64,000 nucleotides of DNA from contig NZ_QOIN01000043.1 in assembly GCF_003323715.1 (NCBI RefSeq), positions 62,001 to 126,000 of the forward strand. Direction: 5' to 3'. The notes beneath the pieces were generated by a model. That model ran no database searches. It was given only the letters and a program-made list of their open reading frames with translations, and was not told the origin of the DNA. Made by a program: the position numbers and the translations under genes. Below, piece after piece: positions 42,650-51,780 of the stretch (positions within the stretch are counted from its first letter, which is position 1; every line of letters starts with the position of its first letter). Source of the stretch: Streptomyces diacarni. GTDB lineage: Bacteria > Actinomycetota > Actinomycetes > Streptomycetales > Streptomycetaceae.

Positions 42650-43759
42650 ATGGCGGACGTGCTGCTCGCGGTAGGTACGAGAAAGGGTCTGTTCCTCGCC
42701 CGGCAGAAGGCCGGGCAGCGCGGTGCGGGCAGCTGGGAGTTCACGGGCCCGCACTTCAACGCGCAGGCCGTCTACTCCCTCAGCGTCGACCGGCGTGGCC
42801 CGGGAGTGCCTCGGCTGCTGGCGGGAGGGGACAGCGCCCACTGGGGCCCCTCGGTCTTCCACTCCGACGACCTGGGCAAGACGTGGAAGGAGCCCGCCCG
42901 TCCGGCCATCACGTACCCGAAGGACACCGAAGCGTCCCTGGAGCGGGTGTGGCAGCTGCAGCCGGGCGGCGCGGACGAACCGGGTGTGGTCTACGCCGGG
43001 ACGGAGCCGGGCGGCCTGTTCCGCTCGCAGGACGGCGGCGAGTCCTTCGAGCTGGTCCGCCCGCTGTGGGAGCACCCGACGCGGCGCGACTGGGTGCCGG
43101 GCGGCGGCGGGCTGGGGCTGCACACGGTCCTGGTGGACCCGCGCGACTCCCGGCGGGTGACGGTGGCCGTCTCGACGGGCGGCGCCTACCGGACAGCGGA
43201 CGGCGGAGCGAGTTGGGAGCCGTGCAACCGCGGCGTGTCGGCCGTCTTCCTCCCCGAGGGGCAGCGCTACCCGGAGTACGGGCAGTGTGTGCACAAGGTC
43301 GCATGCGACGCGGAGGACCCGGACAGGTTCTATCTGCAAAACCACTGGGGGGTCTTCCGCAGCGACGACGGCGCCGACACCTGGCAGTCGATCGGCGAGG
43401 GCCTCCCCTCGGACTTCGGCTTCCCCGTGGCCGCCCATCCGCGCCGGGGCGGCGTGGCCTACCTGTTCCCGCTCAACGCGGACACCGACCGGGTCCCCGC
43501 CGGGCACCGCTGCCGCGTTCACCGCACGCAGGACGCCGGCGGCAGCTGGGAGGCGCTGGGCGCCGGTCTGCCACGGTCGGCGCACTACGGCCCGGTGCTG
43601 CGGGACGCGCTGTGCACGGACGATGCGGACCCGTCCGGCGTCTACTTCGGCAACCGCAACGGTGAGGTGTTCGCGAGCGCGGACGAGGGCGAGAGCTGGC
43701 GACAGCTGGCCCGGCACCTGCCGGACGTGCTGTGCGTACGGGCGGCGGTGATCGGCTGA
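42650..43759 (+). CDS. Exo-sialidase/BNR-repeat beta-propeller protein
   Basis: 369 residues from ATG 42650 (MADVLLAVGTRKGLFL). Repeated Asp-box motifs (SxDxGxTW) define a propeller: HSDDLGKTWKE, RSQDGGESFEL, RTADGGASWEP, RSDDGADTWQS, RTQDAGGSWEA and ASADEGESWRQ, six or more blades. Such soluble proteins occur with sialidase-like and Ycf48-like proteins; no catalytic tri-arginine set is visible, so a scaffold or binding role is equally likely. No signal peptide. Confidence 0.82.
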   Translation: MADVLLAVGTRKGLFLARQKAGQRGAGSWEFTGPHFNAQAVYSLSVDRRGPGVPRLLAGGDSAHWGPSVFHSDDLGKTWKEPARPAITYPKDTEASLERVWQLQPGGADEPGVVYAGTEPGGLFRSQDGGESFELVRPLWEHPTRRDWVPGGGGLGLHTVLVDPRDSRRVTVAVSTGGAYRTADGGASWEPCNRGVSAVFLPEGQRYPEYGQCVHKVACDAEDPDRFYLQNHWGVFRSDDGADTWQSIGEGLPSDFGFPVAAHPRRGGVAYLFPLNADTDRVPAGHRCRVHRTQDAGGSWEALGAGLPRSAHYGPVLRDALCTDDADPSGVYFGNRNGEVFASADEGESWRQLARHLPDVLCVRAAVIG

Positions 43760-43853
43760 GCCGCTGAGGCACGTGGGCGGAGCGGTCCCGTCCGGGTGGC
43801 GGCCCGGCCGGGCCGGATGAGCCAGTCCGGCTGAGCCAGTAGAGTGACGGCTC

Positions 43854-44531
43854 GTGGCTGCACGACCGTTGAACGAGATTGTCGAACCGGGCTGGGCCAA
43901 GGCGCTGGAGCCGGTCGCCGAACGAGTCGCCTCCATGGGCGACTTCCTGCGCGCGGAGATCGCGGAGGGGAGAACCTATCTCCCCTCGGGAGCCGACGTC
44001 CTCAGAGCCTTCCAACAGCCGTTCGACGAGGTGCGCGTCCTCATCGTCGGCCAGGACCCTTACCCCACGCCTGGGCACGCGGTCGGTCTCTCCTTCTCCG
44101 TCGCCCCCGACGTGCGGCCGTTGCCGGGCAGCCTGGAGAACATCTTCCGGGAGATGAACAGCGACCTGGGTCTCCCCCGCCCTTCGAACGGCGATCTGAC
44201 GCCCTGGACGCGGCAGGGAGTGCTGCTGCTCAACAGGGCGCTGACCACAGCCCCGCGCAGGCCCGCCGCCCACCGCGGCAAGGGGTGGGAGGAAGTCACC
44301 GAACAGGCCATCCGGGCGCTGGTCGCGCGGGAGCGTCCACTGGTGTCGGTGCTGTGGGGCAGGGACGCACGCAACCTGCGCCCCCTGCTGGGCGGCCTGC
44401 CCTCGGTGGAGTCCTCGCACCCCTCCCCCATGTCCGCGGACCGGGGGTTCTTCGGTTCGCGCCCGTTCAGCCGCGTCAACGACCTGCTGGCCCAGCAGGG
44501 GGCCGAGCCCGTGGACTGGCGCCTGCCGTGA
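43854..44531 (+). CDS. ung: Uracil-DNA glycosylase
   Basis: 225 residues from GTG 43854. Family 1 UDG motifs all present: [22 protein letters not shown] (catalytic Asp and water site), [11 protein letters not shown], and [21 protein letters not shown] with the His-loop. It excises uracil from DNA. Overlaps the kinase gene at 44528 by four bases (GTGA), so the two are coupled. Confidence 0.96.
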   Translation: MAARPLNEIVEPGWAKALEPVAERVASMGDFLRAEIAEGRTYLPSGADVLRAFQQPFDEVRVLIVGQDPYPTPGHAVGLSFSVAPDVRPLPGSLENIFREMNSDLGLPRPSNGDLTPWTRQGVLLLNRALTTAPRRPAAHRGKGWEEVTEQAIRALVARERPLVSVLWGRDARNLRPLLGGLPSVESSHPSPMSADRGFFGSRPFSRVNDLLAQQGAEPVDWRLP

Positions 44532-45694
44532 GCACCGGGGCGGCCGGCGAGGGCGCATGGGTGCTCGGAGTGGACTCGGGAGGGTCGGGGCTCCGGGTCG
44601 CCCTGGGGTGGCAGCAAGCGGACGTGGGGGCGAGCCCCCGGCCGGCGGGGAGCGTCACCTGTGCGGAGCCGGTCCGCACGAACGCCTCCGGCATCGACCC
44701 GGCGCACATGGCGGAGCAGTTGGTGCCTGCCGTGCGGACGTTGCTGGCCGAGGCGGAGGCCGCATTCGAGCCCGGTTCCGGGATGCCGGCCGCGGCCGGC
44801 GCCAGGCGGGGTCCAGGGCCGCGGATCGCGGCGGCCTGCGTCGGCGCAGCGGGGATGGCCACGCTCGGCGACGGCCTGCGTGCCGAGCTGCCCGGTCTGC
44901 TGGCACGGGAGTTCCGGGTACGCCGGTTGGCGCTCGCCGCCGACGCCGTGACGGCGTACGCGGGCGCGCTCGGCGAGCAGCCGGGGGCGGTGGTGGCGGC
45001 GGGCACCGGGATGATCGCCATGGGCTCCGATCTGGCCACCTGGCGACGCGCCGACGGCTGGGGCCACCTGCTGGGCGATTGCGGCAGCGGTGCGTGGATC
45101 GGCCGAGCGGGCCTGGAGGCGGCCATGCGCGCCCACGACGGGCGGGCGGGTGGCTCGACAGCGCTGCGGGACAGGGCGGAGACCGTCTTCGGGGTGCCCC
45201 TCAGCGGGCTGCCGGGGCGGCTGTATCCGCGCACCGACCGTCCCGCCGTGCTCGCCTCGTTCGCGCCCGAGGTGGCACGGTGCGCGGAGCGGGACCATGT
45301 GGCGGCGGGCATTCTGCGGGCGGCCGCCCGCGAGATCGCGGCCAGCGCCGTGGCGGTGTGCCCGTCCGGCGATACGACGCGCCCTTCCGGCAGCGAGGGA
45401 ACCGTGTGCTCTTCCAGCGGCGGCGAGGTGCTGGACGAGGGGCTGCGGGGGGTGCGCGGGGGGACGCCCGTGCGCGTCGCCTTCACCGGTGGCCTTTTTG
45501 CCATGGGTGAGCCCCTCCTCGGACCGCTGCGCGCCGAGTTGGCAGAGCAGCTGCCGCAGGCCCGGGTGGTCGAGGCCACGGGAGGCCCGCTGGACGGCGC
45601 GCTACTGCTCGCGGGCCGCCTGGCCACGGGCGGCGTCGCGCTGCCGCCCGACCCGGCTCTGCTGCGCCTTACGGACGCTCCTGGGACCGCCTGA
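44528..45694 (+). CDS. BadF/BadG-type sugar kinase (second copy)
   Basis: 388 residues from GTG 44528, coupled to ung. Phosphate loop [97 protein letters not shown] and the adenosine motif [18 protein letters not shown]. It belongs to the same broad superfamily as the operon kinase at 32267; likely an N-acetylglucosamine/glucosamine or related kinase. A 40-residue insertion (about 285-325, Ser/Gly-rich) is unusual. Its position after ung offers no metabolic clue. Confidence 0.82.
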   Translation: MSTGAAGEGAWVLGVDSGGSGLRVALGWQQADVGASPRPAGSVTCAEPVRTNASGIDPAHMAEQLVPAVRTLLAEAEAAFEPGSGMPAAAGARRGPGPRIAAACVGAAGMATLGDGLRAELPGLLAREFRVRRLALAADAVTAYAGALGEQPGAVVAAGTGMIAMGSDLATWRRADGWGHLLGDCGSGAWIGRAGLEAAMRAHDGRAGGSTALRDRAETVFGVPLSGLPGRLYPRTDRPAVLASFAPEVARCAERDHVAAGILRAAAREIAASAVAVCPSGDTTRPSGSEGTVCSSSGGEVLDEGLRGVRGGTPVRVAFTGGLFAMGEPLLGPLRAELAEQLPQARVVEATGGPLDGALLLAGRLATGGVALPPDPALLRLTDAPGTA

Positions 45695-45928
45695 GGCAGT
45701 CCCCCGCCCGCCCCGGACCGTGCCCCCCCCTGTGCGCGCAGGCCTGTCCTGCCCAGCTCGTCGTGACCTCTCGCGTGGCCCGACGGACACATCCGGTCGG
45801 AGAGGGAGCATCCCGGGGCAGGAACAGTCAGAAAACAGCGCTCTTCGACCCGGGCGAATCGGGACATACGCCCACCTGCCTCCCCCGGCCGAACAGCCGA
45901 CCTCAGCAAGGCATTAGCATGCGGGCGC

Positions 45929-46927
45929 ATGAGCTCCCCCACAGGACCGGACAATGGCCTGCCCGTACGAATGCCACGTCCCCGCCGGCCCGGACGGCAC
46001 CGCCGCCCGGAGCCCGTCGTCGCCCCCGAGGGCGCGCCGGCCCTGGTTTTGGCCGTCCCCGGCACCCCCTCCAGCGCCACGCGCAGCCTCGCGGAAGAGA
46101 CGCTGAGTATCGCGCGCTCGGAGCTGCCCGGTCTGGACGCGCGGATCGGTTTCACCGACGGTGACGACGAGGAGTTCCCCACCATCCGCGCCGCCCTCAC
46201 CTCGGCGGTGAGCGACCGTGCCACCCGGATACGGTACGCGCGGGAGGCCCGCGAGATGTCGGCCGCGACTTCGGACGGAACGGCCCCGGAGGAGCCCGAG
46301 GCCCCGGTCGCCGCCCCGGTCCGCGAGGAGGAGGACGACGGCCTGCCCGCCGTCGTCGTCCCGCTGCTGGCCGGACCGGACGCCGCCCAGCTGCGGCGTA
46401 TCCGTCAGGAGGTGCTGGGCAGCGGCTCCGGAGCCGAGCTGACCGACGTTCTGGGGCCGCACCCGCTGCTCGCCGAGGCCGTTCACGTGCGGCTCTCCGA
46501 GGCGGGCCTGGCACGTGCCGACCGGGCGCGGCTCTTCACCGTGGCGACGGCGGCGGACGGCATCATCCTGGCCACCGTCGGCGGGGAGGAAGCCGTGCAG
46601 GCGGCCGGTATCACCGGCATGCTGCTGGCGGCCCGGCTGGCGGTGCCGGTGCTCGCCGCGGCGCTCGACGACGAGGGCGCCATCCAGCACACGGCCGAAC
46701 AGCTGCGCGGCTCCGGTTCGCAGAACCTGGCCGTCGCCCCCTGCCTGATCGGCCCGGAGATCGCTGACGGGCTGCTGGAGGCCGCCGCTCAGGAAGCGGG
46801 CTGCTCGGCGGCGGAACCACTGGGTGCCTACCCCGCGCTGGGCAAGCTCGTGGCGTCCACGTTCGCGGCCAAGGCCGGGATCGCCCAGCCTGAGGCAGCC
46901 CAGCAGCAGGGCATGCCGGTGCACTGA
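45929..46927 (+). CDS. CbiX/sirohydrochlorin-chelatase-like protein (degenerate)
   Basis: 332 residues. Two halves repeat a chelatase-type alpha/beta fold: PALVLAVPGTPSSATRSLAEETL, and AVVVPLLAGPDAAQLRRI then ADGIILATVGGEEAV. The usual metal-binding His in the first strand (HGSR-type) is replaced by AVPGTPSS, so chelation of cobalt or iron is doubtful. A disordered linker separates the halves (about 105-135). Function likely diverged; I would call it chelatase-like only. Confidence 0.6.
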   Translation: MSSPTGPDNGLPVRMPRPRRPGRHRRPEPVVAPEGAPALVLAVPGTPSSATRSLAEETLSIARSELPGLDARIGFTDGDDEEFPTIRAALTSAVSDRATRIRYAREAREMSAATSDGTAPEEPEAPVAAPVREEEDDGLPAVVVPLLAGPDAAQLRRIRQEVLGSGSGAELTDVLGPHPLLAEAVHVRLSEAGLARADRARLFTVATAADGIILATVGGEEAVQAAGITGMLLAARLAVPVLAAALDDEGAIQHTAEQLRGSGSQNLAVAPCLIGPEIADGLLEAAAQEAGCSAAEPLGAYPALGKLVASTFAAKAGIAQPEAAQQQGMPVH

Positions 46928-47215
46928 GCCGTCGGCCCGGTCGCGCGCGGCGAAGCGGGCGGTCGGAGGCGCGCGGCCCGAGGCGGGCGGCCCGAGTCCG
47001 GGCGACGCGGCGGACACGCGCCGTACGCGGCGGACACGCGCCGTGCGCGGCAGAGGCGCCGTACCCGCGCGGAGACCCTCCGGCGGGTACGGCGATTCCG
47101 TCCGACCGGACCTCGCCTTCCCTCAGCGCGGGTATGGCGAGTCCGCCCGCCCGAAGGGACCGTCGAACCGGTCAGCCCAGAGAGACGAACCGGTCAGCCG
47201 AGGGGGACGAACCGG
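46928..47215. other. 288-bp gap with two tandem-repeat arrays, no gene
   Basis: Low-complexity GC-rich sequence. Contains the 20-bp tandem repeat at 47011-47050 and three CGAACCGGTCAGCC copies at 47164-47221. No ORF of quality. Confidence 0.6.
47011..47050. repeat. 20-bp tandem repeat (two copies)
   Basis: CGGACACGCGCCGTACGCGG and CGGACACGCGCCGTGCGCGG, one difference, head to tail, with degenerate flanking copies. Confidence 0.8.
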
Positions 47216-47221
47216 TCAGCC
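47164..47221. repeat. Three CGAACCGGTCAGCC copies at exact 22-bp spacing
   Basis: Copies at 47164-47177, 47186-47199 and 47208-47221. 22 bp is about two helix turns, putting all three on one face. The last copy overlaps the lactonase stop. CCGG-centred, half-palindromic (ACCGGT). Confidence 0.8.
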
Positions 47222-48313
47222 GAGAGGGGCGTCGAAAACGACGCAGGATGCGGCAGGAGCCGGCAGGGAGCCCCCTCGGTGCGGCATGCCGGTCTCACGG
47301 TCCACGTCGAACCAGGTGACCTCACCGGACCGTTCGTTGGCCGCGTACAGCCGCCCGCCCGCCGGGGGCGCGGCGAGATCGCGCGGCCAGTGTCCGCCGC
47401 ACGGAACGGTGGCAGTGAGGACGGGCAGCTCATCCGCCGTCAGGTCGAGAACGGCGATGCTGTCGTCACCCCGGTTCGCGACCCAGGCGAAGCGTCCGTC
47501 GGGCGAGAGGACCAGCGCGGAGGGATAGTTGGCCGGGCCCGTGCGTCCGGACGAAACGACCCGGGTCTCCCCCAGGGACTCCAGCTCACCTGTCCTGCTG
47601 TGCCAACGGCAGGTCGTCACCGTCGAGTCCAGTTCGTTGACGACGTACACCCGCTCGGCCTCCGGCGATGCCGCTGCCCGGCCGCGCGACTCAGCGGCGA
47701 ACGCCAGATGGCGCGGGCCGGTTCCGGCGCGGAGCGGCACCTCGCGGTGGAGGTGGAGGCCTGAGGACGTGCCCCGCAGGTCGTAGATCCACACCGAGTC
47801 GGTCCCCAGATCGGTGACGAGCAGCCACTGCCCCGACGGGTCAGGTACGACGGCGTGGGCGTGCGGTCCCTCCTGCCTGTCCGCGACGGGCCCGCTTCCA
47901 TGGTGCTGATGAGTGGCGGGAGCGGGTTCCAGACCTCCGTCGGCGTCCAGGGGCAGGGCAGTGACGCTGCCCGAGGTGTAGTTCGCCGTGAACAGACGGC
48001 CATCCGCCACGCTCAGATGCGTGGGGCCTGCGGCGTCCACGGAAACGGTGTCCCCCAAAAGCTCGGGGGGCTCCTCGTGGCGCAGGGAGAACGCCGCGGC
48101 GCCGCCCTGATCGCTCTCGCTGACCGCGTAGAGGGTCCCCCCGGCGGGGGCCAGAGCCAGGAACGAGGGATCCGTGACGGCGCCTTCCGTGTGATGCAGC
48201 GGAGTGAGGGCCCCCGTGGCGGTGTCGAGGGCCGCCGTGGTGATGCCGCGGCCTCCCGCGGAGGTGAACGATCCGATGTAGGCCCGTGCCCGGCGCTGTG
48301 TGCCCTCGGCCAT
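47216..48313 (-). CDS. YbhE/6-phosphogluconolactonase-like beta-propeller protein
   Basis: 365 residues from ATG 48313. Seven-bladed lactonase-type propeller: RRARAYIGSFTSAGGRGITTAAL, DPSFLALAPAGGTLYAVSE, GPTHLSVADGRLFTANYTSGSV, GPHAHAVVPDPSGQWLLVTDLGTDSVWIY, YPSALVLSPDGRFAWVANRGDDSIAVL and HWPRDLAAPPAGGRLYAANERSGEV. Soluble, cytoplasmic by absence of a signal. Family members hydrolyse 6-phosphogluconolactone or muconolactones, but many are uncharacterised. Confidence 0.87.
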   Translation of the reverse strand: MAEGTQRRARAYIGSFTSAGGRGITTAALDTATGALTPLHHTEGAVTDPSFLALAPAGGTLYAVSESDQGGAAAFSLRHEEPPELLGDTVSVDAAGPTHLSVADGRLFTANYTSGSVTALPLDADGGLEPAPATHQHHGSGPVADRQEGPHAHAVVPDPSGQWLLVTDLGTDSVWIYDLRGTSSGLHLHREVPLRAGTGPRHLAFAAESRGRAAASPEAERVYVVNELDSTVTTCRWHSRTGELESLGETRVVSSGRTGPANYPSALVLSPDGRFAWVANRGDDSIAVLDLTADELPVLTATVPCGGHWPRDLAAPPAGGRLYAANERSGEVTWFDVDRETGMPHRGGSLPAPAASCVVFDAPLG

Positions 48314-48484
48314 CGCCCTGCCCTTCGCCGCTCCGTCTGGGGGCAACGACGGTAACAGGTACACGTGCTGTGGTCTGGGCCAATCGTCAGCCGTCGGCTG
48401 CTCGCCGACCATCCGCTGCCTGTCGACCGTCCACCGGAAGTGACCGTGCGCCGGCCGTCGCCCCCTTCCCGGAGGGCCGGCGCG

Positions 48485-50209
48485 TTACGTCGGCTCGGAA
48501 CCGGTCGGGAGCACCAGTGCCGAGTCCGCGTGGAGCGTGAGGTGCACCGGCATCCAAGTGGTGGCGTCCAGCGGCGACTCGCCGGTGCCGGGGTTGCGGG
48601 TGTAGCGCGGGTGGGCTCCTCCGCTGATCTGCCAGCGTATGCGGTGGCCGGCCGGGAAGCGGTGGGCGGTGGAGCTCATCGGGACGGTGATCTGCGCGGA
48701 CGACGCCCCTTCGGCCGTCCGTAGTCGGCGGAACCCGTCGCAGAGGTTGACGGAGCGGCCCTGTGGGTCCACGTCGCACAGGCGGGTGAAGACATCGGCG
48801 TATCCGGTGTCCGTGGAGATGGCCAGGCGTGCGGAGACGGGGCCCAGGATGTCGAGGGGCTCGGTCAGCGGTGGGCCGGTGAAGGTCAGCACATCGTCCC
48901 GGGCCTCCAGAGCGCGGTTGTCCCGGGGCCCCGCGGTGCCGGACAGAGTCGGACCACCGAGGGAGGGGGTGGGGTCGGCGGGGTCGTAGCGCAGCGCCGC
49001 CACGGGTGCGGAGTCCGTCGGGGCATGGTGGGTGAGATGCCCGCCGGTGAGCGGATACCAGGGGGTGGCAGCGGTGACCGGCGGCCAGTGGTCGAGGTCC
49101 CGCCAGGAGGTGTCGCCGCCGACGTGCACGCGCACCGCTGTGGGCCGCAGGCCGGAGGGGTCGGCGCACAGGTGGGCACGCAGCCAGGCGAGGCTCTCGG
49201 CGAACACCTGCGGCCACCCGCGCTGGAGAGCGGACGTGTGCGTCCAGGGGCCGACGAGCAGGGTGGTCTCACATCCCGCCTGGCGCAGTCGGCCGTGCTG
49301 CTCGAGGGTCTGGTCGGCCAGCGCCTCGTACCACCCGGTGATCAGAGCTGTGGGCACGCGAAGCCGTTCCGCGGACTCCCGCGACTCCCGCGACTCCCGC
49401 GACTCCCGCGACTGCACCAACGACGCGCCGTGCCAGTAGGCGTCCTCGGCGTCCGGGTGTGTCAGCACCTCCTCCAGCCACGGCGGTTCGTCCCCGAGGG
49501 CGGACACGTACGCCCCACGCAGCGGCTGCTCGGTGGTGACGTGGCGCAGGCGGCGTCGGAGACGCAGTGTCGCCCTGAGAAACGGCGCCATGCCCTGGTG
49601 CTGGTACTGCATGCCGACGGCCACGGCGAGGGTGTTCTCCAGACGGAGCGCACCGTCCGCGTATAACAGGGCGTAGGGATCGTGCAGCCCTACCTGCACC
49701 ACAATCGCCTTCAGTTCCGGCGGTGGGTCCGAGGCCAGCGCCTCTTGCACGTAGCCCAGGTAACTGGGCCCGACGGTTCCCAGCGTCCCGTTGAACCAGG
49801 GTTGTTCGCGCAGCCAGGACACGGTGGCCAGGCCGTCGGCGGCCTCGTTGCGCCACAGGTCGAACACGCCGCCCGAACCGCCGGTGCCGCGGCAGCTCTG
49901 CAGGAGAACGTGGAAGCCCTGTTCGGCGAAGAGCAGGCCGTACTGCGGCGACCACGGCAGGCCTCGGCCGTACGGCGAGCGGACGAGGAGGGTGGGGAAG
50001 TCGCCCTGAGTGCGCGGAAAGTAGTGGTCAGTGAGCAGCGGGCTGCCGTCGGACCCCGGCACCACCAGCCCCGGTTCCCATCCCGCCTCGTGCTGTTTCG
50101 CCGGCAGTCCTCGCCAGGTCGCCCTCATCAGCCGTGAGGACAGTGGCGGCTTTCCGGCGGGTGGCGCCCAGGCGTGCTCCGCGACGGCTTCGGGCGTGCG
50201 TGATGACAT
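48485..50209 (-). CDS. CocE/NonD alpha/beta hydrolase (X-Pro peptidase-like)
   Basis: 574 residues. N-terminal alpha/beta hydrolase: LTDHYFPRTQGDFPTLLVRSPYGRG, QSCRGTGGSGG, nucleophile elbow GPSYLGYVQ, Asp region PTALITGWYEALADQT, His region VGPWTHTSALQRG; C-terminal jelly-roll with SARLAISTDTGYADVFTRLCDVDPQGRSVNLCDG. Fits cocaine-esterase/acyl-esterase family members. The Q-S-RES-RES-RES-RES insert comes from a 9-bp tandem repeat. Divergent from a TetR with a 33-bp dyad between, so inducible by its substrate is plausible. Confidence 0.88.
   Translation of the reverse strand: MSSRTPEAVAEHAWAPPAGKPPLSSRLMRATWRGLPAKQHEAGWEPGLVVPGSDGSPLLTDHYFPRTQGDFPTLLVRSPYGRGLPWSPQYGLLFAEQGFHVLLQSCRGTGGSGGVFDLWRNEAADGLATVSWLREQPWFNGTLGTVGPSYLGYVQEALASDPPPELKAIVVQVGLHDPYALLYADGALRLENTLAVAVGMQYQHQGMAPFLRATLRLRRRLRHVTTEQPLRGAYVSALGDEPPWLEEVLTHPDAEDAYWHGASLVQSRESRESRESRESAERLRVPTALITGWYEALADQTLEQHGRLRQAGCETTLLVGPWTHTSALQRGWPQVFAESLAWLRAHLCADPSGLRPTAVRVHVGGDTSWRDLDHWPPVTAATPWYPLTGGHLTHHAPTDSAPVAALRYDPADPTPSLGGPTLSGTAGPRDNRALEARDDVLTFTGPPLTEPLDILGPVSARLAISTDTGYADVFTRLCDVDPQGRSVNLCDGFRRLRTAEGASSAQITVPMSSTAHRFPAGHRIRWQISGGAHPRYTRNPGTGESPLDATTWMPVHLTLHADSALVLPTGSEPT
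49373..49413. repeat. 9-bp tandem repeat inside the CocE gene
   Basis: CGACTCCCG repeated about 4.5 times, coding for RES repeats on the minus strand; length changes keep frame. Confidence 0.8.
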
Positions 50210-50217
50210 CGTCCCCT

Positions 50218-50250
50218 CCTCTATTCCCGTACTACGTACGAGAATAGAGG
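50218..50250. promoter_or_regulatory. 33-bp near-perfect palindromic operator between CocE and TetR genes
   Basis: Outer 9-bp arms CCTCTATTC / GAATAGAGG (50218-50226, 50242-50250) with an inner CGTAC/GTACG pair; only two base pairs break symmetry. Fits a TetR pair site covering the promoters of both divergent genes. Confidence 0.75.
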
Positions 50251-50316
50251 ATGCTTGGATGGTCTTCGCAAGAGCAGGCGCCCGGCAGCCGGGGAACCCG
50301 ACGGCCGGAATCGTTC

Positions 50317-50388
50317 GTCAGCCGGATCGCGCAGCAGCTCATCAGCCGGATCGCGCAGCAGCTCGACAGCCGGTACCGCGCAGCAGTC
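50317..50388. repeat. 24-bp tandem repeat (three copies) in the TetR leader
   Basis: Copies at 50317-50340, 50341-50364 and 50365-50388, sharing CAGCCGGATCGCGCAGCAGCT (third copy degenerate). Lies between the operator and the preferred GTG 50425. Confidence 0.8.
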
Positions 50389-50424
50389 AGCAGTACGCGG
50401 CAGCAGGGAGAGGAGAGCGGAACC

Positions 50425-51141
50425 GTGTCCCGTGACGGAAGGTCCGGCACCGAGGGCGTCGGCCCCGAAGAGCTCTGGTTGCGTCCCGGTGAGCCGCGCA
50501 GGGGCCGCAGGCCTTCCTTCAGCCGGGAGGCGATCACCGCAGCCGCTGTCGCCCTCGCGGACGCCCAAGGGCTCGAGGTGGTCACCATGCGGCGGGTGGC
50601 CGCCGAGGTCGGCGCGGGCGTCATGTCGCTCTACAGCTACGCCCCCGACAAGGACACACTGCTGGAGCTGATGGTCGACCACGTCACCGGCGAACTCGCG
50701 GTGACGGACCCACCCAGCGGCGACTGGCGGGCCGATCTGAAGACCGTGGCCCGCCTGCAGCGCGCCCACATGCTGCGCCACCCCTGGCTGCCCGCCGCCC
50801 TGCTCACCCACCGCGTTCCGGGCCCCAACACGCTGGCCTTCCTGGAACACGTGCTCGCCGTCCTGCGGCCCAGCCGGCTGGACGGTGCGGCGAAGCTGGA
50901 GGTCTTCGCCCAGCTCACCGCATTCGTGACGGGCCACGTCTCGCACGAGATCGCGCAGGCCGCGGTCTCGCGATCGCCGGAGCGGACCGCGGCCGAGGCC
51001 CGCTATCTCGCCGCCGTCGCTGCCGACGGCAGCCACCCCCAACTCGCCGAGGCCCTTTCCGCCCCCCGACGCCCTCTCTCGCCCGACGCCACCTTCACCC
51101 GGTTCCTCAACCGCCTGATCGACGGCCTCGACACCGACTGA
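50425..51141 (+). CDS. TetR-family transcriptional regulator
   Basis: 238 residues from GTG 50425, supported by GAGGAGAG about eight bases upstream. HTH: SREAITAAAVALADAQGLEVVTMRRVAAEVGAGVMSLYSYAPDKDTLLELM; the C-terminal domain (MLRHPWLPAALLTHRVPGPNTLAFLEHVLAVL) is of the TetR_C_33/TetR_C class common for ligand-responsive repressors. An in-frame ATG at 50251 would add 58 residues made largely of the 24-bp repeat and start right at the edge of the operator, so it is less likely. Divergent from the CocE hydrolase; probably its repressor. Confidence 0.87.
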   Translation: MSRDGRSGTEGVGPEELWLRPGEPRRGRRPSFSREAITAAAVALADAQGLEVVTMRRVAAEVGAGVMSLYSYAPDKDTLLELMVDHVTGELAVTDPPSGDWRADLKTVARLQRAHMLRHPWLPAALLTHRVPGPNTLAFLEHVLAVLRPSRLDGAAKLEVFAQLTAFVTGHVSHEIAQAAVSRSPERTAAEARYLAAVAADGSHPQLAEALSAPRRPLSPDATFTRFLNRLIDGLDTD

Positions 51142-51153
51142 GGCCACGCATCC

Positions 51154-51212
51154 GCGTACCCCCGTACGTCACATCAGCGCTCGGCCGGCGTGCCCCCGTA
51201 CGTCACCTCAGC
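51154..51212. repeat. 25-bp direct repeat between convergent genes
   Basis: GCGTACCCCCGTACGTCACA-type unit at 51154-51178 and again at 51188-51212 (two differences). The second copy runs into the deaminase stop region. Confidence 0.8.
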
Positions 51213-51780
51213 TCCGGGGCCGGCGCTGGTGGAAACGGCGGTGCAGCTCGCGGAGTTCGTCTGTCAGGTCGGGCACCGGACCGTGCACCGGCACGCCGGG
51301 CAGCACCTCTTCGATCGCCAGCGGGCGGACGGGGGAGGCGGGAGCGTCCCAAGCGGCGAGCCACTCGGTGAGCTGAGCGGTGGAGTGCGCGTAGACGATA
51401 CGGCCGAGCCCGGCCCAGCCGTGCGCGGCGGAGCACATCGGGCAGTGCTCGCCCGAGGTGAACACCGTGGCGGCCGCCCGCTCCCGTTCGCTCAGGTGGT
51501 CGACGGCCCATCGCGCCAGCGCGAACTCCGGGTGGCGAGTGCGGTCGTCGAGGCTGTGCACGCGATTCCGGTCCTCCGCCAGCGACCGGCCGTCGGCGCC
51601 GACCAGCACCGAGCCGAAGGGCTCGTCCCCGGCCGCGAGGGCCTCGGCGGCCAGCCCCACGGCCCTGCGCAGATGAGACCGCTCGGCGGCGGTCAGCTCG
51701 ACCGGCTCGTCGGCCCGCTCACCGGTCGGCCCCTCGGCCCGCTCACTGCCCGGTCCCTCAGTCGGTTCATCGGTCGTCAC
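51208..51780 (-). CDS. Nucleoside/guanine deaminase-like zinc protein
   Basis: 190 residues from GTG 51780, preceded by GAGGAGG. Cytidine/guanine deaminase signatures: HPEFALARWA (zinc His and catalytic Glu) and EHCPMCSAAHGWAGL (zinc Cys pair). EPFGSVLVGADGRSLAEDRNRV is the typical lead-in. Residues 1-35 are acidic, disordered. The base deaminated (guanine, cytosine, a nucleoside or tRNA adenosine) cannot be fixed; length favours a free-base or nucleoside enzyme. ATG 51798 is the alternative start. Confidence 0.83.
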   Translation of the reverse strand: MTTDEPTEGPGSERAEGPTGERADEPVELTAAERSHLRRAVGLAAEALAAGDEPFGSVLVGADGRSLAEDRNRVHSLDDRTRHPEFALARWAVDHLSERERAAATVFTSGEHCPMCSAAHGWAGLGRIVYAHSTAQLTEWLAAWDAPASPVRPLAIEEVLPGVPVHGPVPDLTDELRELHRRFHQRRPRS

